DNA of 64,000 nt from positions 13,549,963 through 13,613,962 of the forward strand of contig NC_092181.1 in assembly GCF_043641665.1 (NCBI RefSeq). Reading direction: 5' to 3'. The translations under genes and the position numbers were made by a program. Numbering within the stretch: position 1 is the stretch's first letter; each line of letters starts with the position of its first letter. The notes below the pieces were generated by a model that ran no database searches, was not told the origin of the DNA, and saw only the letters and a program-made list of their open reading frames with translations. Shown here in pieces: positions 14,477 through 25,687 of this stretch. Source of the stretch: Enoplosus armatus (taxonomy: Eukaryota; Chordata; Actinopteri; Centrarchiformes; Enoplosidae).

Positions 14477-15400
14477 CTCCCAGAATGTTATTTATATCAG
14501 GTTGCTATATCAAAGCTGGGACGATGACTTTCAGGTTGTGTAATAAAAACTCCTCCCCCATTCATACTGCACCACCCAGCCTGATAAAACCCCCAGCAGG
14601 TAAACTTTGATGATCCTGGAGGAGGAAGCTGCATGTCTTTAAGTGTACAATTATTTTACGCGCAGACAACATCCATGAGCAACAAACCCTCACGTCATTA
14701 TGAACTAGAGACAGACAAGAAAACCATCTTTAAATCTGGCAGTGTACAGGATTCCTGCTCTTTTCCACGAGAGCCTTTGCCATGAAAACAGGAACGCTGA
14801 AGAAGATGGAGGAAGGCTCTGATGTGAGGACGATTGAGGTCGTCATCCCAAGCAGTTGTTTCATCACTGAATTACTCGTGAATTGACAGTTTTGCTTTCA
14901 ACTGCTTTGTTTTATTTATACATCTCTGAATAATATCCTCTCCAGTGGTCAGTGGTCACAGAGGTGACGGAGGCACATCTTGATGGATTCTGTCCTATGA
15001 ACCCCTGCAGCAAAACACTTCTCCTCTTTTTCAACTGAGGGCACAATCTCAGAGAGCTGGCAGAGACAGCATGACTGCAACAAGGCCCGTCTCTGCTATG
15101 TTACAACTAAAGGTGCTGGCCAAAGTTGGAGCAGGGTGACTTGTGATTTGACCGACACACTGGCTGAAATTAAGAACTGGGCCACATTTGCTGTTGGGCC
15201 AGGCCCGTATGCACTCTATCTGTATCGTGACAATAAGGGCAATACATGGCAATATGCTTCAAACCAAATCACTTGAATGTGAAATAGCAGAGATTTCTGA
15301 TGACACCCTCTACTGCAATGCGTGTTGTGAGGGAGGCACTCGAGTGGAAGCTCTTGATGAGAATAAGAGAGCTGGTCTTATCATTCTCCCGTCTGCTACT
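14477..15400 (+). pseudogene. Decayed sialidase (neu3-like) pseudogene
   Basis: This is a degenerate tandem copy of the intact sialidase at 16546-17826. Similarity begins upstream of the coding part: 'CCCAGAATGTT(A/G)TTTATATCA' is shared near 14478 and 16352, and 'GGAGGAGGAAGCTGCAT' is shared just before each start. The start ATG is retained at 14675. The frame is then lost because bases are missing just before the FRIP-motif region, and a larger block encoding the AEQRK segment is deleted. The intron and its acceptor (CTCTCCAG before TGGTCAG, near 14947) are preserved, so the copy arose by DNA duplication and not retroposition. Exon 2 has an early in-frame TGA (near 15036), lacks the part coding for the GHGLQ to APYAL region, and similarity fades around 15400, so the C-terminal third is gone. 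No functional protein can be made. Confidence 0.87.
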
Positions 15401-15874
15401 GTACTAGCATTTAAACTTCTGAGGTGTAATTCAAAATATGCTATTGACTCAGAGTTTATGTTGTTTATTAAATATAAAGAATAAAACAAGATTTTTTTGA
15501 CAAATAAATGGGGTGTGTTATTGTTTTTCTGAATAATCAATCTCAAATCCAAAAATAAAAAACTCATCTGACAAGACAAGGAACTGAAATATTCGAACTT
15601 TGTTGGGTGTGATTGGAATTACTGAACTGTTTAATAATTAAAATGGAGACTTTGGAGACATTTTTCATACTTTACCTGGCTTTGCTAGTCGTAGGGTTGT
15701 GATAAACAGCTCACTGTGGTCATTACTCAAACACATTTGAAGGCTTTGTGTTTGTGTTATGATGCAAGATTGTTTTTATGTTCGAATCTTGGTTGTGTCT
15801 AGTTGTAATTTTACATTTACTGATGTATACATTGACATAGATAACAAAAAGGATTTTTTTTCCACCTGACTATA

Positions 15875-15900
15875 CCCCCCCCCCCCCCCCCAAAAAAAAA
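15875..15900. repeat. Poly(C)/poly(A) tract
   Basis: A run of 17 C directly followed by 9 A. It lies between the sialidase pseudogene and the intact gene. Confidence 0.9.
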
Positions 15901-16151
15901 CACAATTGGATTTAGGAAACTGATGTAATGAAAGTCTGACCTAAACTTGCTTTCCTGATATTCCTTTCAGTAAATGAATAACCAAACTCGTTTTTTTTTG
16001 TTGCTCTGCTTGTTAATATTTCTTGTCTTCTGAAAAGAATTCAACTGCCAAAGTTCAAGTGCCATAATATTGTTCTTTTGATGATTCACTTCTTCAGAAA
16101 TGTACAACGAGGTTGAAGCTGTAATGAAAAATAAAGGCCGCTTCCTCATTC

Positions 16152-16215
16152 AGAATCAGAATCAGAAATACTTTATTGGTCCCCAGGGGGGATTATACAA
16201 TTTTTTATAATTTTT
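16152..16215 (-). mobile_element. Retroposon 3' tail fragment (reverse orientation)
   Basis: 'CAGAATCAGAATCAGAAATACTTTATTGG(T)CCCC' is the reverse complement of a typical fish retroposon 3' end: 'GGGG..CCAATAAAGTATTTCTGATTCTGATTCTG'. The TTCTGA units are the terminal tandem repeat. Only the tail is present. It lies about 330 bp upstream of the intact sialidase start. Confidence 0.6.
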
Positions 16216-16545
16216 TATTCACAAACTGCACAATCAAATAGTAGTCCGTCTTGTATACAGCACGTTCCAACCAGGAAGTCGATACTCGTCTTTTGTTTTC
16301 CTTGCTCGTGTTAAATCACCAAGAGAAGGAGAGGGCAGACGGAAATCAACCCCCAGAATGTTGTTTATATCATGTTACCATAACAGTGCTTGGACTATGA
16401 GTTTCAGTTTGTGTAATAGACCCCTCCCTCATTTACACACTGCACCACTCAGCCTGGTAAAAACCCCATGGACCTGGAGGAGGAAGCTGCATTTCTTTCT
16501 TTCTTATACATTGTATGATCATCATTTAACGCACAGACAACAACC

Positions 16546-17826
16546 ATGGGCAACAAACTCTCATGTCATTGTGAGACAGATAAGAAAACCATCTTTGAAT
16601 CCCACGGGAGAAAAGTGTTCAGGATTCCTGCTCTTTTCCACGAGAGAGAAAGTGAAACCTTTTTAGCCTTTGCAGAGCAGAGGAAGACTTTAGATGACGC
16701 AAGTGCAGAAAAGCTGGTCATGAGAACAGGAACGCTGAAGAAGACATTATCTGATGTGAGGACGATTAAGGTAATCATCCCAAGCAATTGTTTCATCACT
16801 CAATTACTTGTGAATGTACAGTTTGGCTTTCAACTGCATCAAAACTGCTTTGTTTTATTTACACATATACATCCTCTCTAGTGGTCAGGGATCACAACGG
16901 TGGACAAGGCACATCTTCATGGATACCGTCCCATGAACCCCTGCCCGCTGTATGAGAAAACCAGCAAAACACTTTTCCTCTTTTTCATCTGTGTTAAGGG
17001 CAATACCACAGAACAGTGGCAGATAAACAACTTCGTCAACAGGACCCGTCTCTGCTTCATCAAGAGCGAGAATCTTGGAAAGAGTTGGAGTGATGTGACT
17101 GATTTGACTGATGCACTGGATGAAATTAAGAGCTGGGCAACATTTGGTGTTGGGCCAGGCCATGGCCTTCAAACAGAGAGTGGTAGATTGATTGTTCCAA
17201 CTTATGCTTATTGTCACAGCCCCAAATCTAAGAAAACTGCTCCATATGCACTGGGCCTGTATAGTGATGATTATGGTAAAAAATGGTCTTTTGGCAAAAT
17301 GCTTGAAAATGAGTCACTTGAATGTGAAATGGCAGAGTTTTTTGATGAAACAGACAACAGCGTTATCTACTGCAATGCCCGTAAGGCCTCAGGCTATCGA
17401 GAAGAAGCTGTGTGTAAAGGTGGTAGCAAGGATTTTTCCAAGTTAAGCAGAGCCCAAAAGCTTGTGGAAACAGGTAGAGGCTGTCAGGGAAGTGTGGTGT
17501 CCTTTCCAGCTCAAAGAGAAGATGTACATGCAAATAGTGATCCAAGCCAGGAGCCAAACAAGTGGCTGCTCTTCACCCACCCAAGCGATAAGGCCAGCAG
17601 GATTAATTTAGCAGTGTATGTGAATAAATCTCCAGGCGACCCAAACACATGGAGCAAACCCTGGATCATCAACAGAGGACCCAGTGGTTACTCAGACCTG
17701 GCTTACATTGGTGAGGGTTGGTTTGCATGTCTCATGGAGTGTGGGCAGCAGAAAGAAACTGAGAAGATAGCCTTTAGGGTTTTTAGCTACAGCGAAGTCA
17801 AGAAGGGCATTAAAAAGAAAAAATAG
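16546..17826 (+). CDS. neu3: Sialidase-3-like exo-alpha-sialidase (two exons)
   Basis: This glycoside hydrolase family 33 enzyme removes terminal sialic acid from glycolipids and glycoproteins. Coding exons are 16546-16770 and 16882-17826, with donor AAG|GTAATC, acceptor CTCTCTAG|TGG and phase 0, giving 389 residues, the usual length for fish neu3-type proteins. The second exon is usually read as starting at 16900, but an in-frame WSGITT precedes it. The FRIP motif is at residues 25-28. The expected active-site residues are all visible by alignment to NEU2: the arginine triad Arg26, Arg242 (YCNAR) and Arg315 (SRINLAVY), nucleophile Tyr345 (GYSDL), Asp51 and a Glu at 222. Asp boxes are SENLGKSW (137-144, with Asn in place of Asp) and SDDYGKKW (203-210). 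There is no signal peptide or transmembrane helix. The C-terminus is lysine-rich, which could aid membrane contact. It could be any neu3 paralogue, as fish carry several; neu4 is less likely. A polyadenylation hexamer lies at 18471. Confidence 0.9.
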
Positions 17827-18429
17827 ATAGCCTTCACACAACATGACACCTTTCTCTGTATACCACAAATTACATTTTGTAGTCACCTGTTATCCTAGTG
17901 CACCGAAATCTATTTACAAATGCTGAATATATTCAAAGTGTTGGATAATGATTTACAATCAAAGTTATAATCACTATTATTAATCAATTAATTATTTAAA
18001 ATGAATGTGAAGCCTCTCCTTTATGGCTATTTCAAAAATACTTATTGTATTTCTTGTATGAGATTATTCACCTAAAATGCTCTTCAAATACACATGACTG
18101 AAAGATGCCGACTGTGATTTTATTTTACCAACCATGTCTAAATGTATGATAATATGCTAAGATTGTATTTCTACTTCTGATGTGTGTATTTAGAGGGAGC
18201 TTAATGTTGCTTAGTATAAAAACTGAGATAAAAGTTTGTTCATGAGAACAGTTTTACAGTAACATTGGTTTCCTCTCACAGGAAACTGCTGTTTTGATTA
18301 AAGAAGGCAACAGGAAAAATCTTTTTCCTGTTTTCAATGGAAATACACTCTAATCAAGTATCATTCAATACATTGAAGGGTAACTGGCCTAATGTTCTCA
18401 TTAACTTTCTAACCCCAAGCCCCCATTTC

Positions 18430-18720
18430 TATACTCAATATATTAAATATTAAAAATATTAAAAGTCATTAATAAAGGGTCACGTGTGTCTCATTTGTAG
18501 TAAGTCAACAATAAAAGTTAAAAAATTTGCTTCCAGTCTTTATGCTAAGCTAAGCTAACTATCCATACTTGACATGAAAGTGGTATTGATCAGCTCAACT
18601 AACTCTTGGCAAAAAATCAAACAAGCATAATTTGCCACATTCTCTATATTAATGGGAAATGGGATGTGATTTCTTAGTATTGATGATATAAAGAATCCCT
18701 TCACAAATGGTTTACTTATC
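18430..18720. mobile_element. Fragment of long-inverted-arm MITE
   Basis: 'CTTCCAGTCTTTATGCTAAG' followed by CTAAGCTAACTATC is shared in type with the element at about 57.20-57.54 kb. After it come 'GTGGTATTGATCAGCTCAAC' and 'TAACTCTTGGCAA', which match that element's right arm. Only one arm is recognisable here and the boundaries are approximate. This belongs to a dispersed non-autonomous DNA element type common in spiny-rayed fish. Confidence 0.55.
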
Positions 18721-19182
18721 TGACAACGGAAAGTGTTGTTTTACCGATAAGAAAAGTAGGAAACTTCTGTTTCCTGTTTTTAATGGATCAAATTGGCTTG
18801 TGTAGCTGATGTCAACTAGCTACAGAGAGTGCAACTTCAGTGGTCTGCCTGAACTAGCATCACGCTCTTTTAGCATGTGGGTAGAGGTTTGAGAAATGGA
18901 TATCTCAAAATCGAAACACAAAAAGCTGAGAAAACAATGGGAGAACACCCTACCTGCCAACACTACTAAACTGTGGGAAGAAAAAACAGGTTGGGGAGAT
19001 GTGATCTACATTTCCTGGAAACACTGCAATCAAGAGCAGCCTCCAGTATTATGGTGTCAGTTAGACAGGTCGAACATGTTTGTCCACCGGCTTTCAAATG
19101 TAAAATGAGATCTGGACATCAGCCACTCGATCGACAGACTGTGCAGAAAATTCCGATTTGTCCAATACTTTGGTTTATGTTT

Positions 19183-19564
19183 ATGTTAGCATGCTAACAT
19201 GCTAACCTAAGCTTGGGAACTGTAATGGACATTTCCAGACCCAAACTATACAAACTATAAAGATGATGACATACTTGTATGTATATGGTATATGTGTTTG
19301 ACCCCTCTGCATAAAACAAATTGCTAGTGTCTTACTCAATGTCCGGGAACAGCTAAAGATGCAGTTCTGTACCAACTAAGAGATAATGATTGATGCGCTG
19401 TCTGTCCCTGACCTTGCAGTAACAATGTGTAGAAAAACTGAGATCTCCCATGAAACCTACAAGAAAGACACATTTTGACTTTGTGCTTTATAAAACAGAA
19501 ATTGCCACAACAGAACATAGTATACATTATTCCTGTTAAATATCTGGATGTTAGCATGCTAACT
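19183..19564. repeat. Paired TTAGCATGCTAA palindromes (possible MITE)
   Basis: 'ATGTTAGCATGCTAACATGC' starts at about 19184 and 'ATGTTAGCATGCTAACTATA' at about 19549, some 365 bp apart. The 14-bp core GTTAGCATGCTAAC is a perfect palindrome. Dispersed 'GCATGCTAACATGCTAA' repeats are common in fish genomes. Whether these are the two ends of one element is uncertain, as I see no target duplication. Confidence 0.4.
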
Positions 19565-20499
19565 ATAGCATTTAGCTTAAAGCACTGCTATGCCAATGTA
19601 CAGACTCACAAGGCAGCTACCATTATAGCATGGCTGTACCCAGGACGTCCTGGAAAACAGTACTTACACTGAGTGGTTTATCCAGAAAATAAACTTAAGT
19701 TAAAAATATGTGTATGGCCAGACACCATGGGCTGAGTTATCAGATCTGTATTTTCATTTTCATCATTCAGAGTTCAGGTGGAACAGGGTGAGAAAGGTGC
19801 TTAGAAAGAAAACAGCTGAAATGCCAGAAACAAGTTGCAGGAGAATAAAAAAAGACTAATTGAAACCAAATGTCCCTTCGTCCGCAGCCGGTGGTGTTTG
19901 CTTTTCATCCACCTCTGTGTGTCCATTGTTGACTGAGAAACTGCAGTGTTTTGGGAGATGTGTGGTAAAAATGCATGGGAGCCCCTTAACTGCACAAAAC
20001 ACAGAGAGACAAATTCTCAAATGTGTTGGATCAGTTAATGGGGGGCTGCGGGTGAGCCGATAACGTCATGTCTCCGGCTCTCTGCTTTGCCTTCTGTCAG
20101 AGTCTGCTTGTTTGGAGGCTAAACACAGCTGGAAAAAATGTCTGCAATCTTGTTGTGTTTTTATTTCAAGGTCTGACTATAACCAGACACATTTGTCCCT
20201 AACACACATCCACACCTCTGACGGGATCGAGGATCTATCAAGCATTTCAGATTGTGGCTGTTTGGATGAAAAGTTGTCTGTGGAAATAAACTGGATTTTC
20301 TCCTTGACCTTAAGTTCGTATGACATTCCCTCTCTGCCTCTCCAAATGTTACACTCACTTTCTTTGTCGTTTGTATGGAAGCCCTTTTCCGCCAGCAAAA
20401 GTAAATAAAAAGATGAAAGGTTATTTATGATCTAAGCAGTACGGATGAGTCTTGGGGCCAGCATATGGGGAGAAAATGAGAGGAGAAAGATTTTTTTAT

Positions 20500-21320
20500 T
20501 TTGCATTTCGAGAATAAAGTCGATATGTCCAGAATGAACTTAATGAAAATAAATAAGTCGAACTTTCAGTATTAGTGCCAGGCATAAGAAATGCATTTTG
20601 AGAATAAAGTCGAAGAATAAATCAGACGAACAAATGAGAGCTGTCTGTCTTTATGTGTCAAACGAGTAATGCTGATGACCTGAAGCCACAGGTTTCAGCA
20701 ATAACCACCTGATCTTATTATCAGAGAAAATGAACTGTTAGGCCTACATGATGTAAGAGTCAATACGAAGCAGCAGTCGGAGTACATTGGGGACCTGGTT
20801 TTCTCCAGACAGCTGAGTTCAAGTTATGGCATCAGAAAGTGATTAAAGAGGGCTTTGTGCTCTGCTGATATGGTCGTATCCCCTTCAGACCGTCTGACAG
20901 ACACCTGACCCCGTTTGGGACTGTGTTGGATTAGAGACTGCGTTGCTCTTTATCCGACATGGAAAACCGAGACTAACTGTTTGAGAACACTTCTGATCAG
21001 GCATAAATATTACCTTTGTGTGGCTTATTGTCCATACAAATGTTAACTCCACCACCACCTCCGATGATAAAGTGCAGCTCACAGCCGCTTCCCTGAGCTT
21101 CTCAATGGGAAGCATCCTGGAGTAAGACCGTCCCAAACGGAGCAAAGGTGCCTGTAAGCGAGGGGGAAGCAGAGGAGACGTCATGCTGTTTTCACATAAG
21201 TAAAAATAACTGTAGGCTGTCAGGAAATGCTAAAACATGCACATGTAATCAAACCAACCTATAAGCATATGACTCGAAGCAACCTATTCTATTATGACTT
21301 TATTCTCAAAATCTCATATA
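20500..21320. repeat. 'GAGAATAAAGTCG' dispersed repeat fragments
   Basis: 'TTTCGAGAATAAAGTCG' occurs near 20507 and 'TTTTGAGAATAAAGTCG' near 20596, and the inverse 'GACTTTATTCTCAAAA' near 21296. The module is a widespread fish repeat. The first two are direct copies and the third is inverted, so the block may be a composite of insertions. The sequence between about 20.64 and 21.29 kb shows no coding evidence. Confidence 0.4.
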
Positions 21321-23372
21321 TCTTTTCTTTTTTAACACTGGCTCCATCGTAAGTGAAATGGTTTACTTTTGTCCCTCATAATTTTGACATACCATGAGCA
21401 TGATTTTCTCAATTTTCAAATTTTTTATCTATTTTTTTTTCTTCTTGCTGGTGGAAATTGATTTCCATACTTGCTTTCAATAAAGTCTTTCTCTTTTTAT
21501 ACAGACTAAATTATGAGCTCATGGGTGGCTCTGCTGTTCTCTGTCATCTGTCTAGTCCAGGTTTTGGGGATTGGAGGAGGGTCCCTCTTTCTTCAAATAT
21601 GCACACTCCATCATATTTCCTGTCACAGGGTTCAGGGATTCTGGCTCACACATCACTGACTGACTTTAATGGGCCACACTCCATGGAGATATATGGAGAT
21701 TTCTTGTTTCAAAGAGAGGGACAGGACCGTGAGCGTGCATGTGAGCTATAATTGAATCAAACTCAAATATGACTGAGTGTGCCAGGAAAAGCAAACTGCT
21801 CCCTGAGGGATTATTTAGGTGGAAGGCAGCTGTTAGAAGACCTGCTATGAGCCACATCACACTTACACCAGCAGCTACATCCTGGGAGAGATTTCCTCCA
21901 CACATTTACGGAGTGTTCTTCTGGAGTGGATACAATTAAATACAGTGCAAAGACTGTTCATACCTCCTCAGCAAGAGTGTATTGTAAAGTTGGCAGTAAA
22001 AATATGTAAAACTCTAAAAGCATGTTAAATTTGTGTTGGACTGAAATAAATTCTCTTTCACCTTCGCGAGTTTCAGAAATTCTAGATGTTTTGAATATAG
22101 GTCAAACTTTAAGACTGAAAAATAGAAGAAGTTCCATGCATATTATATCAGATAGACTATGTAAAGTTTGGGTTTCTTCTTGTGAGGAAAGTTATTTTGT
22201 TTACACTCTGCAGGATATATACATACTTATGTCCACTGTTTAAATTAGTGTTGCAACTTCTTGCACTCTGGTCCCGTTTCTTCATACTCTTTTACAATCT
22301 CTTACACAGCCGAACAAGCACACAGATACAAACTTTTCTATATAAATAAACTACAAATGTGGTATATTTTTCACTCAAGTAACTACAGCCATCGAATGGA
22401 GTCCTTCATTCATCTGATGACTGACTTCACAAATAACTAATAACGTTTTGCATTGAAAAACATACATGATGAGCTTCATGCATTTATATAGAATGAACTA
22501 ACAGATTAACTCCCAACATTAAAATGGTAATAATATACATAAATGCATCACTCTGAAAAGGACCATTCTGCATCATGACTGCATCACCTTTAATGTTTCA
22601 GAACTTTTTACTGCTCCAACATCTCTACATTTACTTTATTATGTGTGCTTCAGGTTTGGTACTGCTGCCTTTACTAAACGCGACAAACAGCACTGAGTCC
22701 ATCCGATCCAAGCCAGCGGTGCAGTTTGAACTTGTAATAATACCTGACGGCCAGATGATCAGATGTATTTGATCTTCATGCTGAACAGTGCAGGCTGCAG
22801 AGGCTCACAAGACCTGCGTGTGTTGTAATACGAAGGCCCCGTTTTGACCAAAGCAGTCCCTCTTTCAAACGTGCCGTGGAAGACATCTCACGCACGCACA
22901 CGCACTCAAACTCAAACGGACAATCAATAAAGGGAGGGAGGGAGAGAGAAAACGTGCACATGCTCCCATCTTTTGTGCCCTCTTGTGTTTACATCCACTC
23001 TATATGTACAGTAATGCTGCTCAATCAAGTGTAGGTACGTTTGTAAGTCTGTCGGATAAATTGTACATTTACCTGAGAGTTTGGAATATAGTGGCTCCAA
23101 GTAACCGTTTCACATATCGGCATACTCTACTTTTTATTAATGATAATTCTGTTTTTTTTTCTTCGTTCTGATCTTAGAAATAAAACGCCCCCCTTTGGCG
23201 TAAAATGTTCTGCTGTTATTGTTATTTCATGTTCAGTTGTGTGGAATTCTATCAAGGATATGGAAGAAATCATTTTTATGTGTATTTACTTTTTACTTAC
23301 TTTTTTTTAATTTAACTCTAGTGCGCTTCAATTCGCACAAATCTTTCACTTAATTCTAATCTTAAATTTGGT

Positions 23373-23396
23373 AAAAAAAAAAAAAAAAAAAAAAAA
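23373..23396. repeat. Poly(A) tract
   Basis: 24 uninterrupted A residues, about 310 bp beyond the foxd5 stop codon. It is possibly the tail of a retroposed fragment, though no recognisable body precedes it. Confidence 0.9.
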
Positions 23397-23531
23397 TATT
23401 AGTCAATCAAAATGTAGAAAATAAATCGAAGCTAAGATAGAGTACAGGGCCATATTATTTGACAATGTCTATGATAATGATAAAAACCTGCTACTGAATT
23501 CAAATTGCGCAGACTCCACATTCAATCACGT

Positions 23532-23537
23532 TTTATT
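23532..23537 (-). terminator. Candidate foxd5 polyadenylation signal
   Basis: TTTATT on the + strand, which is AATAAA on the gene strand, about 165 bp past the foxd5 stop. This is the nearest canonical hexamer that I noted; actual use is not shown. Confidence 0.45.
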
Positions 23538-23703
23538 CCAAACATATTGAAGAACTGTAAAATATCAGTTATTCAAAAGCATTTGCTTCAAGCAAACAAA
23601 TAGCTGAATATGGTGGCCTGTCTGCAAGCTCAGGCCATCCTTAAAATACTGCAGTATTTTTACATAATGTACCATGGATTCAAGACAGGCGGGCATCAAT
23701 ACA

Positions 23704-24603
23704 CTAAACTGAATCAGAAGAAACTTTTATGATCCCAGCGGGGAAGTTGGACAAATGAGAAACAGGGTAGCCGGGTATCATTCCGTGCAGCGAGACCGGA
23801 GGCATGAACGAGGAGTTTGGAGCCAAAGACGGGACAGCGGCGCAGCGTCCCGGGTCCAAATATTCAAAAGTTAGACAAGAAGGGAAATTCTTGGAGAGGA
23901 GCGAGGAGAGCGCAGGTATGATGCTGGGACCAGCGTGGGAGCCTAAAGGACTTCTAATGCCCAGGTCGTGGTACAAATCAGGACCCTGGAGACAAGAGCC
24001 CACCCTGTGCGCTCCGAGGAGAGGAAAAACGGGCATCAGGCTGCGCTCCTGCGCCCTGGAGTCCTTCAGCGCCCCCAAGTAGAAATGTTGCCTCTTGAAG
24101 CGTTTCCTCCGCCGAAGAAAGCTCCCGTTTTCAAACATATCGGCCGACATGGGGTCCAGGGTCCAATAATTCCCCTTGCCGGGGTTCCCAGGCTCCCGGG
24201 GCATTTTCACAAAGCAGTCATTTAGAGACAAGTTGTGGCGGATTGAGTTTTGCCACGCAGGGAACTTCTCCCGGTAATACGCAAAGCGCTGGCTGATAAA
24301 ATCGCATATCTCACTGAGAGAGAGTCTCTTTTTCGGACTCTGGAGGATGGCCATGGTGATGAGAGCGATGTAAGAGTACGGGGGCTTCACCGAGGCGGGT
24401 CTCTTGCCCGGGCCGTCATGTAGCCGGACTGCAAAGTCTCCCCCCTCCCGGTCCTCAGGAGTGAAGGATGAAGCGCTTTGACCGAAGTCTGCATTATTCT
24501 TATTGAACACCGACACATCTGTGCGCTTCTCATCTTCCCCGCTTTCTGTCTGTCCCTCCACGTCAACGTCCGTCTCGTCCATGAGTTCGCTGTCCAAGGT
24601 CAT
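23704..24603 (-). CDS. foxd5: Forkhead box D transcription factor (foxd5-like)
   Basis: A single-exon nuclear transcription factor of 299 residues. The forkhead (winged-helix) domain spans about residues 73-171, beginning [18 protein letters not shown]. Its recognition helix is [13 protein letters not shown] (119-131), and wing 2 ends in the FoxD-type [11 protein letters not shown]. The N-terminus is acidic ([17 protein letters not shown]), as in FoxD proteins, which is why the start at 24603 is preferred to an in-frame ATG at 24636. Helix 1/2 residues '[20 protein letters not shown]' differ from the FoxD1-3 consensus and fit the divergent FoxD4/FoxD5 branch. I do not see the FSIDNIMG-type Eh1 repressor motif of other FoxD proteins in the C-terminal part. 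In fish and frogs this branch acts in early neural and tail/axial mesoderm. The subtype assignment is an inference; foxd family membership is certain. Confidence 0.88.
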   Translation of the reverse strand: MTLDSELMDETDVDVEGQTESGEDEKRTDVSVFNKNNADFGQSASSFTPEDREGGDFAVRLHDGPGKRPASVKPPYSYIALITMAILQSPKKRLSLSEICDFISQRFAYYREKFPAWQNSIRHNLSLNDCFVKMPREPGNPGKGNYWTLDPMSADMFENGSFLRRRKRFKRQHFYLGALKDSRAQERSLMPVFPLLGAHRVGSCLQGPDLYHDLGIRSPLGSHAGPSIIPALSSLLSKNFPSCLTFEYLDPGRCAAVPSLAPNSSFMPPVSLHGMIPGYPVSHLSNFPAGIIKVSSDSV

Positions 24604-24720
24604 GGTCCAGAGTGTCCGGTGGCACGGCGGCCCCAACAGGCGAGATTAGCGCCTGTCTGGGACAGAACGAGCTCAGACCCCCGTCTCCCCTTTCATTCAC
24701 AAAAAAAAAAAAAAGTTGCA
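24604..24720 (-). promoter_or_regulatory. Probable 5' UTR/proximal promoter of foxd5
   Basis: The sequence upstream of the foxd5 start is GC-richer than its surroundings and is bounded by a poly(A)-type run at about 24701-24714 on the + strand. An upstream in-frame ATG at 24636 could add 11 residues, but they are not FoxD-like. No clear TATA box is seen close to the start. Confidence 0.35.
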
Positions 24721-25344
24721 CATCTGACTGCATCTTTGACTTTTTAGCCTCCCACTCTAAACTTTCTCCTCCTCCTGCAACTAGTCTTGTCTTCATCACA
24801 ACAACAGCAGACACAAACCTGAAGCAATGAGCTCTGGATGACACCGAAAAGGGTCAGATTGTGAATGGGAATGTATGACAGAGAATATGAATAGATGATA
24901 CTGAGGATGTGATGGTGATAATTATCCACTCACCTCAACATCTCAAGTATAATTCTAGACATTTTACACACGTTTTGGATTCCTGTTCAATGAAGGTACT
25001 TTATACTTTGCCTTTTATACAGCCTACATATAGAACAAGGGCAGCACAAACGTATGTCTTTATTATGCTAGATTCCTTTCCAATGCACATTTATTTAATG
25101 TTTTACTGTAGTTTACTGGCTCAAAAGTGTGTATTGATTAGCACTGGTAAATACCATTACTGGATTATTCATGCATGTATTTGTGAGCAGCTTTTTATTG
25201 GTTTATTTGGTCATTGTAGAGTAATTTTTAACTACTTTTTGTTGAAAGTTATTATAAATTATTATTAATCTATAGCAATTAATCACATTTTGCAAGCTGA
25301 TCATGTTTTATATGAAAACCATAATCTACAAACCGTAAACCCGT

Positions 25345-25467
25345 CAAATAAATGTAGTTTAGCAATGAGTTTGAAATGCAGTGCAGTAGAAGTATAAAGT
25401 GGCATGACGAGTACCACAAAGTTGTACTTGAGTACAGTATCTGAGTAAATGTTACTCTCCATCACTG
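25345..25467 (+). mobile_element. Truncated hAT-like MITE, right end
   Basis: The module 'GTAGAAGTATAAAGTGGCAT', followed by 'GTACTTGAGTACAGTATCTG' and ending in 'CTCTCCATCACTG', is the right terminal part of the same family as the complete element at 49412-49873. The left end is missing, and the expected target duplication of the flank (TTCATTAT) is not found upstream. Confidence 0.55.
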
Positions 25468-25670
25468 TTCATTATGTTTTACAGTCAGTGTTTAAAATAC
25501 CACAGCAGGTGAGACTGTTTTGGATTGAAATATGTTTCATTTAAAAATGAAGCAAGCACACTCACTTTATTGGGCTTGTTTCTATCTTTTATGTTCTTGG
25601 CTTACACAACGCTCATTTCCTTCGGCGTTCCTCATCGCCGGATGGTTTGGCACATGGTGAGAGAGGCAGC

Positions 25671-25687
25671 TCTCTCTCTCTCTCTCT
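25671..25687. repeat. (TC)n microsatellite
   Basis: About eight TC units. Confidence 0.9.

Larger units (their letters stand above)
17900..23530. other. Intergenic region between neu3 and foxd5
   Basis: About 5.6 kb without a supportable gene on either strand. It contains the repeat fragments listed separately and AT-rich unique sequence. The longest frames (about 99 codons near 20.9-21.2 kb) have no domain or splice context that I recognise. Non-coding elements controlling foxd5 would be expected near its 3' side, but none can be named from sequence alone. Confidence 0.55.

Noticed and set aside
16900..17826. Sialidase as a single-exon gene starting at GTG 16900
   Set aside because: It would lack the FRIP motif and first catalytic arginine. 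A phase-0 exon at 16546-16770 with proper splice sites supplies both.
24604..24636. Upstream in-frame ATG for foxd5
   Set aside because: The extra 11 residues ([11 protein letters not shown]) are not FoxD-like, while MTLDSE at 24603 matches the family start.
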